Assembly: GCA_964226685.1 (NCBI GenBank)
Contig: CAXQRU010000122.1
Coordinates: forward strand, 1-8,315
Length of the DNA: 8,315 nucleotides
Reading direction: 5' to 3'
From: CAXQRU01 sp964226685
Lineage (GTDB): Bacteria; Pseudomonadota; Gammaproteobacteria; Pseudomonadales; Cellvibrionaceae
A model generated the notes under the pieces. It was not told where the DNA came from. It did not search any database and was given only the letters and a program-made list of their open reading frames with translations. Position numbers and translations under genes: made by a program. Positions 6,094 through 8,315 of the stretch are shown one piece after another. Position 1 is the first letter of the stretch. Each line of letters starts with the position of its first letter.

Positions 6094-6250
6094 ATGAGCA
6101 AACGTATGGCTGAAAGCCAAATTGTGGCGATTCTAAAAGAAGCCGAAGCCGGCTTTTTTTATAGAAGATTGCAAATCATTACTCGCTGAAATCCATGCTA
6201 TTCAACAAATTATTGATGTTTTAAAACTAGATTATGATATTGGTCTTTGA
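6094..6250 (+). pseudogene. IS3-family transposase OrfA remnant (first 20 codons) joined to a second reading frame
   Basis: From the ATG at 6094, with GAGGAGG at 6078-6084 as ribosome-binding site, the frame reads MSKRMAESQIVAILKEAEAG, closely matching the N-terminus of IS3-type OrfA (x-x-E-x-Q-I-V/I-x-I-L-K-E-A-E-A-G), which begins its helix-turn-helix. Homology stops after Gly20 at a T7 tract (6154-6160); the frame ends at TGA 6190-6192. One base out of frame, 6161-6250 reads IEDCKSLLAEIHAIQQIIDVLKLDYDIGL and stops. Dropping one T would give a continuous 51-codon ORF. OrfA normally has about 90-100 residues and is followed by orfB, which is absent. The reading as a deleted IS is firm for the first 20 codons; the origin of the second part is unknown. 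Confidence 0.65.
6135..6160. terminator. Strong bidirectional intrinsic terminator
   Basis: AAGCCG (6140-6145) and CGGCTT (6150-6155) form a perfect 6-bp stem with a 4-base loop, followed on + by TTTTT (6156-6160) and flanked at 6135-6138 by AAAA, which gives TTTT on the - strand after one C. It can serve the two membrane-protein genes ending at 6263 on the - strand. It also lies inside the orfA remnant, exactly where OrfA similarity ends. Confidence 0.65.
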
Positions 6251-6262
6251 TGCAATGCCTTG

Positions 6263-6691
6263 TTACAGCGGTTCCTCCTCGAAGCTCGGAGATTCAATGG
6301 TGGCAAAAAATTTGATCAGCCCGATAACAATCAACAGAGCACCCATAGTTTTCAGATAGATCAAGGCGGGTGCCACATATAGCAGCAAAACAACCAAGTT
6401 CATAATGATTTGCTCAGCCATTTTGCTAGAACCCATCATGGATAGCCAAAAACTGGTGCCCAATATATAAAACAAAACAGTAAACACGACACCAATGGAA
6501 ATGATGAGCATGCCTTTTGTCTCAGGTTGAATTTTTTCTCTCAAATCTGTTGCTCGAACAAAAACGACTACCAGCACGATAGCAATAATGGCATTGATCC
6601 ATATGCGCGCCTTAGAATCAAGGTAATTTTCGGAGGCCGCCTCCACAAAGAAAAACAGTAAGAAAAATAGCCCTACACACACCCTTTTCAT
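6263..6691 (-). CDS. Small multi-pass membrane protein of unknown function
   Basis: A 142-residue, very hydrophobic protein that I do not recognise. The N-terminus (1-18, MKRVCVGLFFLLFFFVEA) looks like a signal peptide or first membrane helix. Further helices are likely at about 31-46, 61-78, 95-113 and 114-130. A basic loop (RATDLREKIQPETK, 46-59) separates the second and third, and the tail is acidic (ESPSFEEEPL). Its ATG overlaps the end of the preceding gene by four bases (6688-6691), and AGGTG lies just upstream, so the pair is surely translated from one message and probably works together at the inner membrane. A strong terminator lies about 100 bases downstream. Confidence 0.78.
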   Translation of the reverse strand: MKRVCVGLFFLLFFFVEAASENYLDSKARIWINAIIAIVLVVVFVRATDLREKIQPETKGMLIISIGVVFTVLFYILGTSFWLSMMGSSKMAEQIIMNLVVLLLYVAPALIYLKTMGALLIVIGLIKFFATIESPSFEEEPL

Positions 6692-7260
6692 ACGGGTTCA
6701 CCTGTTTCTTGCTCTGCCAACAATTTGAAAATATACCCTATCGACAATAGGTGCCAAATTTCTATCGCTGCGTCTTTAAACATATAAAAATCCATGCTGG
6801 CCCAAATAGCACCTTTGCCCTGACCAATGTACAAGGCACATAAGGTCGATGCCACCAGCATTAGCGACGGCCACTTTACCACTGGAATTTTATGATGCAA
6901 CCCGCTTTTAAAAACAAAAAAACCGAAAATGATTGTCAGCAAAACCACTCTAAAAATATAATTCTCAAATAACTCCATGTCACTACCAAGCAGTTTCCCT
7001 AAGCCCGCTATAGATTGAACGGGAAATGCTGGCAGCGCAATGATGGCGATAGATAGGCAAAAAACTATCTTATAGAGCACAATATGAAAGGGAACCGCAT
7101 CCCTTTGACTGGGAGCATTTGAGGTTTCCTGAGCCTGCTCCCACTGTATGTATTTCGCATAGACTATGCCACATGACGGGCACTCATAGTCTGGAACAAC
7201 TTCATTTTCCTTTCTTCGGTAAGCACATTTCGGACAGATAACAGGAGGATTTGATTGCAT
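6688..7260 (-). CDS. Zinc-ribbon membrane protein
   Basis: A 190-residue protein with an N-terminal zinc ribbon: CPKC (Cys9, Cys12) and CPSCGIVYAKY (Cys27, Cys30). This 'CPxCGIVYAKY' ribbon is a recurrent N-terminal module of uncharacterised proteobacterial membrane proteins. A short linker rich in Gln, Ser and Asn follows (40-55), then about four membrane helices: 59-78, 101-117, 130-146 and 167-183. The ribbon should face the cytoplasm (inference). It is the first gene of a pair with a 4-base overlap. The Shine-Dalgarno is weak (GAGA, nine bases before the ATG), but the ribbon begins right after this start, so the start is probably correct. Function is unknown; there is no catalytic motif. 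Confidence 0.8.
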   Translation of the reverse strand: MQSNPPVICPKCAYRRKENEVVPDYECPSCGIVYAKYIQWEQAQETSNAPSQRDAVPFHIVLYKIVFCLSIAIIALPAFPVQSIAGLGKLLGSDMELFENYIFRVVLLTIIFGFFVFKSGLHHKIPVVKWPSLMLVASTLCALYIGQGKGAIWASMDFYMFKDAAIEIWHLLSIGYIFKLLAEQETGEPV

Positions 7261-7454
7261 TTTATATTCTCAGCCCAAGTTTTCAATGAAAGGCTCTCTA
7301 CAAGCAAGCCTTGCAACCTTTCGCGCCATCCTTGGTAAAGATGCTCATTTGTTTTTCCCAGTAAAGATTAGCTATACTTTAGCCAATACTCAAGCTTCAG
7401 GGCCTATGTCACAATTCTTTCCAATCCGGCTTAAAGCTCTTAGCCTTTATAAAA

Positions 7455-7609
7455 TCACAAACTCCAAATTGGCCTGTGCACTTCAGAGTAAATATATTTT
7501 GATGGGCCAAATGTTACCCCAGATAGTAATCCGTATATTACAAATCCGACTCCAATGAGCCCACCCAAAATTAAGGCAAATGAATCTAATATTTTTTTAG
7601 TTTCACCAT
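7455..7609 (-). pseudogene. Small single-pass membrane protein ORF, out of frame with its ATG at an A7 tract
   Basis: On the - strand, 7592-7455 encodes ILDSFALILGGLIGVGFVIY, then GLLSGVTFGPSKYIYSEVHR, then PIWSL and a TGA stop at 7457-7455. This is a clear Gly-rich membrane helix followed by a short polar tail. The frame is open up to a stop at 7634 but has no ATG or GTG; TTG at 7568 is the only in-frame alternative. In the next frame ATG-GTG (7609-7604) reads MVKLKK and stops at once. Adding one A to the A7 run (7598-7592) joins the two into a 51-residue protein. No Shine-Dalgarno precedes the ATG. It is either a decayed gene, a homopolymer error, or a gene using slippage. The + strand frame over the same bases is a shadow. 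Confidence 0.5.
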
Positions 7610-7685
7610 TGTGTAGAAAATTGCAATGCTGTCATTAGATGTTTTATGGCGCTCTTTGCTAGCCGCCTAGCTTGCTGCTTGCCCA

Positions 7686-8117
7686 TTATAACGCTTTACA
7701 AATATGACGTCCTTTTTCAAGCCGCCAAACAATCCAGCTTGCATAAAATGGCTCAAATGAAATGCAAGCACCATTAGAATAATCTCCCTTATTGATAAAA
7801 AAGGACTCAACCGCTTTATTATGATTTTTCACTACTACAGCAATCTTTTTACGATCGGCATAATTGAAACAATCGCTTTTCGCTAATCCTTGGGGTATCT
7901 TTCGCCCCTGAATATGAACAGAGAGGTCATATATCCGATCTTTATTGCTTGCGCCTGAAATTAGTCCCTGCTCTTGCCTCATAGTACGACTACCCTTTCC
8001 AACATCTGAGCCTGATGCATGAATAGGCGCGATACAGACCTCCAATGCATGAACTCCAATCGAGACGATGCAAAGTGCAACGGATAGCACAAACCTCATT
8101 ATCATTATTTGTCTCAC
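7686..8117 (-). CDS. Small secreted four-cysteine protein of unknown function
   Basis: From the GTG at 8117 the protein has 143 residues: a signal peptide (1-24, MRQIMIMRFVLSVALCIVSIG, likely cut after VHA) and a mature part of about 119 residues with cysteines at 28, 83, 118 and 140, suggesting two disulfides in the periplasm or outside. It is basic in the middle (RKKIAVVVKNHNK) with an aromatic C-terminal part (FEPFYASWIVWRLEKGRHIC). I do not recognise the family. The GTG start is chosen because GGAGGG (8126-8131) lies eight bases upstream, while the longer frame's ATG at 8174 falls inside the promoter. The ATGs at 8105 and 8099 are fallback starts. A GCTAG/CTAGC hairpin (7658-7671) lies just after the stop but lacks a T tract. 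Confidence 0.72.
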   Translation of the reverse strand: MRQIMIMRFVLSVALCIVSIGVHALEVCIAPIHASGSDVGKGSRTMRQEQGLISGASNKDRIYDLSVHIQGRKIPQGLAKSDCFNYADRKKIAVVVKNHNKAVESFFINKGDYSNGACISFEPFYASWIVWRLEKGRHICKAL

Positions 8118-8145
8118 TGACTGCTCCCTCCAAGTAAATTTACAA

Positions 8146-8174
8146 ACAATATCGCATGTATCCAAACAAATCAA
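8146..8174 (-). promoter_or_regulatory. Sigma-70 promoter of the secreted four-cysteine protein
   Basis: On the - strand, TTGATT (8174-8169) and TATTGT (8151-8146) are separated by exactly 17 bases, each matching the consensus at four of six positions. Transcription would begin near 8139, about 20 bases before the GTG at 8117, leaving room for the GGAGGG site. This layout rules out the upstream ATG at 8174 as the start. Confidence 0.55.
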
Positions 8175-8315
8175 TTTTGAATATTAGCCAGGCCTTTAGA
8201 GATAAGGTACCATGGGGGATCTCTCTTTCTAACTAAGCTATGGAAACTCTGATTAAGTCATGAAAAGATGTCATAATATCGAAAAATAACAACTTGGTGC
8301 AATCGATGACTCAAA
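8175..8315. other. Intergenic right edge
   Basis: No gene is supported. Several short + strand frames stop within a few codons. CATAAT at 8271-8276 resembles a -10 box, and an ATG at 8306 stays open to the window end, but there is no good -35 or Shine-Dalgarno, so a divergent + strand gene beginning here is only a possibility. Confidence 0.3.

Noticed and set aside
7286..7558. A 90-codon + strand frame.
   Set aside because: No ribosome-binding site, and the opposite strand has the more protein-like membrane helix over the same bases.
8306..8315. An ATG near the right edge that stays open to the end of the window.
   Set aside because: Three codons cannot support a gene, and there is no Shine-Dalgarno.

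Overview
The window looks like bacterial chromosome at the very end of an assembled contig. The gene families (an S30AE/HPF-like protein of a type common in Gammaproteobacteria, a YggU/DUF167 protein, RtcB, a 'GIVYAKY' zinc-ribbon membrane protein and an IS3 OrfA remnant) and the clear Shine-Dalgarno sites fit a Gram-negative, probably gammaproteobacterial genome of moderate G+C. That placement is inference.

Left part, + strand (1-2008). Bases 11-44 match the Illumina TruSeq read-2 adapter at 33 of 34 positions, so the first ~44 bases are library sequence. Genome starts at about 45 with the 3' end of an unrecognised gene, frameshifted by a 5-bp tandem duplication (CTACC CTACC). Then come a complete short-chain dehydrogenase/reductase with its own intrinsic terminator, a DUF167/YggU protein, and an S30AE-type ribosome-associated protein.

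Middle, - strand (2185-5607). A secreted gluzincin-type zinc metalloprotease with an uncharacterised C-terminal domain lies downstream of rtcB, the RNA 3'-phosphate ligase. The rtcB start is preceded by a compact set of nested inverted repeats. Read as - strand RNA they fold into a three-way junction ending three bases before the Shine-Dalgarno, with an upstream stem competing for the same bases. This is the best candidate for an undescribed element here.

Right part (5709-8315). A gene-poor stretch carries the first 20 codons of an IS3-type orfA, cut off at a strong bidirectional terminator. A - strand cluster follows: a secreted four-cysteine protein (GTG start, good promoter), a small membrane-protein ORF out of frame with its start at an A7 tract, and two overlapping membrane-protein genes, the first with a zinc ribbon.

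The window shows no tRNA, rRNA, CRISPR array or complete mobile element. No pathway clearly joins all the genes. The main themes are RNA ligation, ribosome association, a secreted protease and envelope proteins of unknown function. Several broken reading frames (a 5-bp duplication, a T7 and an A7 tract) should be checked against raw reads before being taken as biology.
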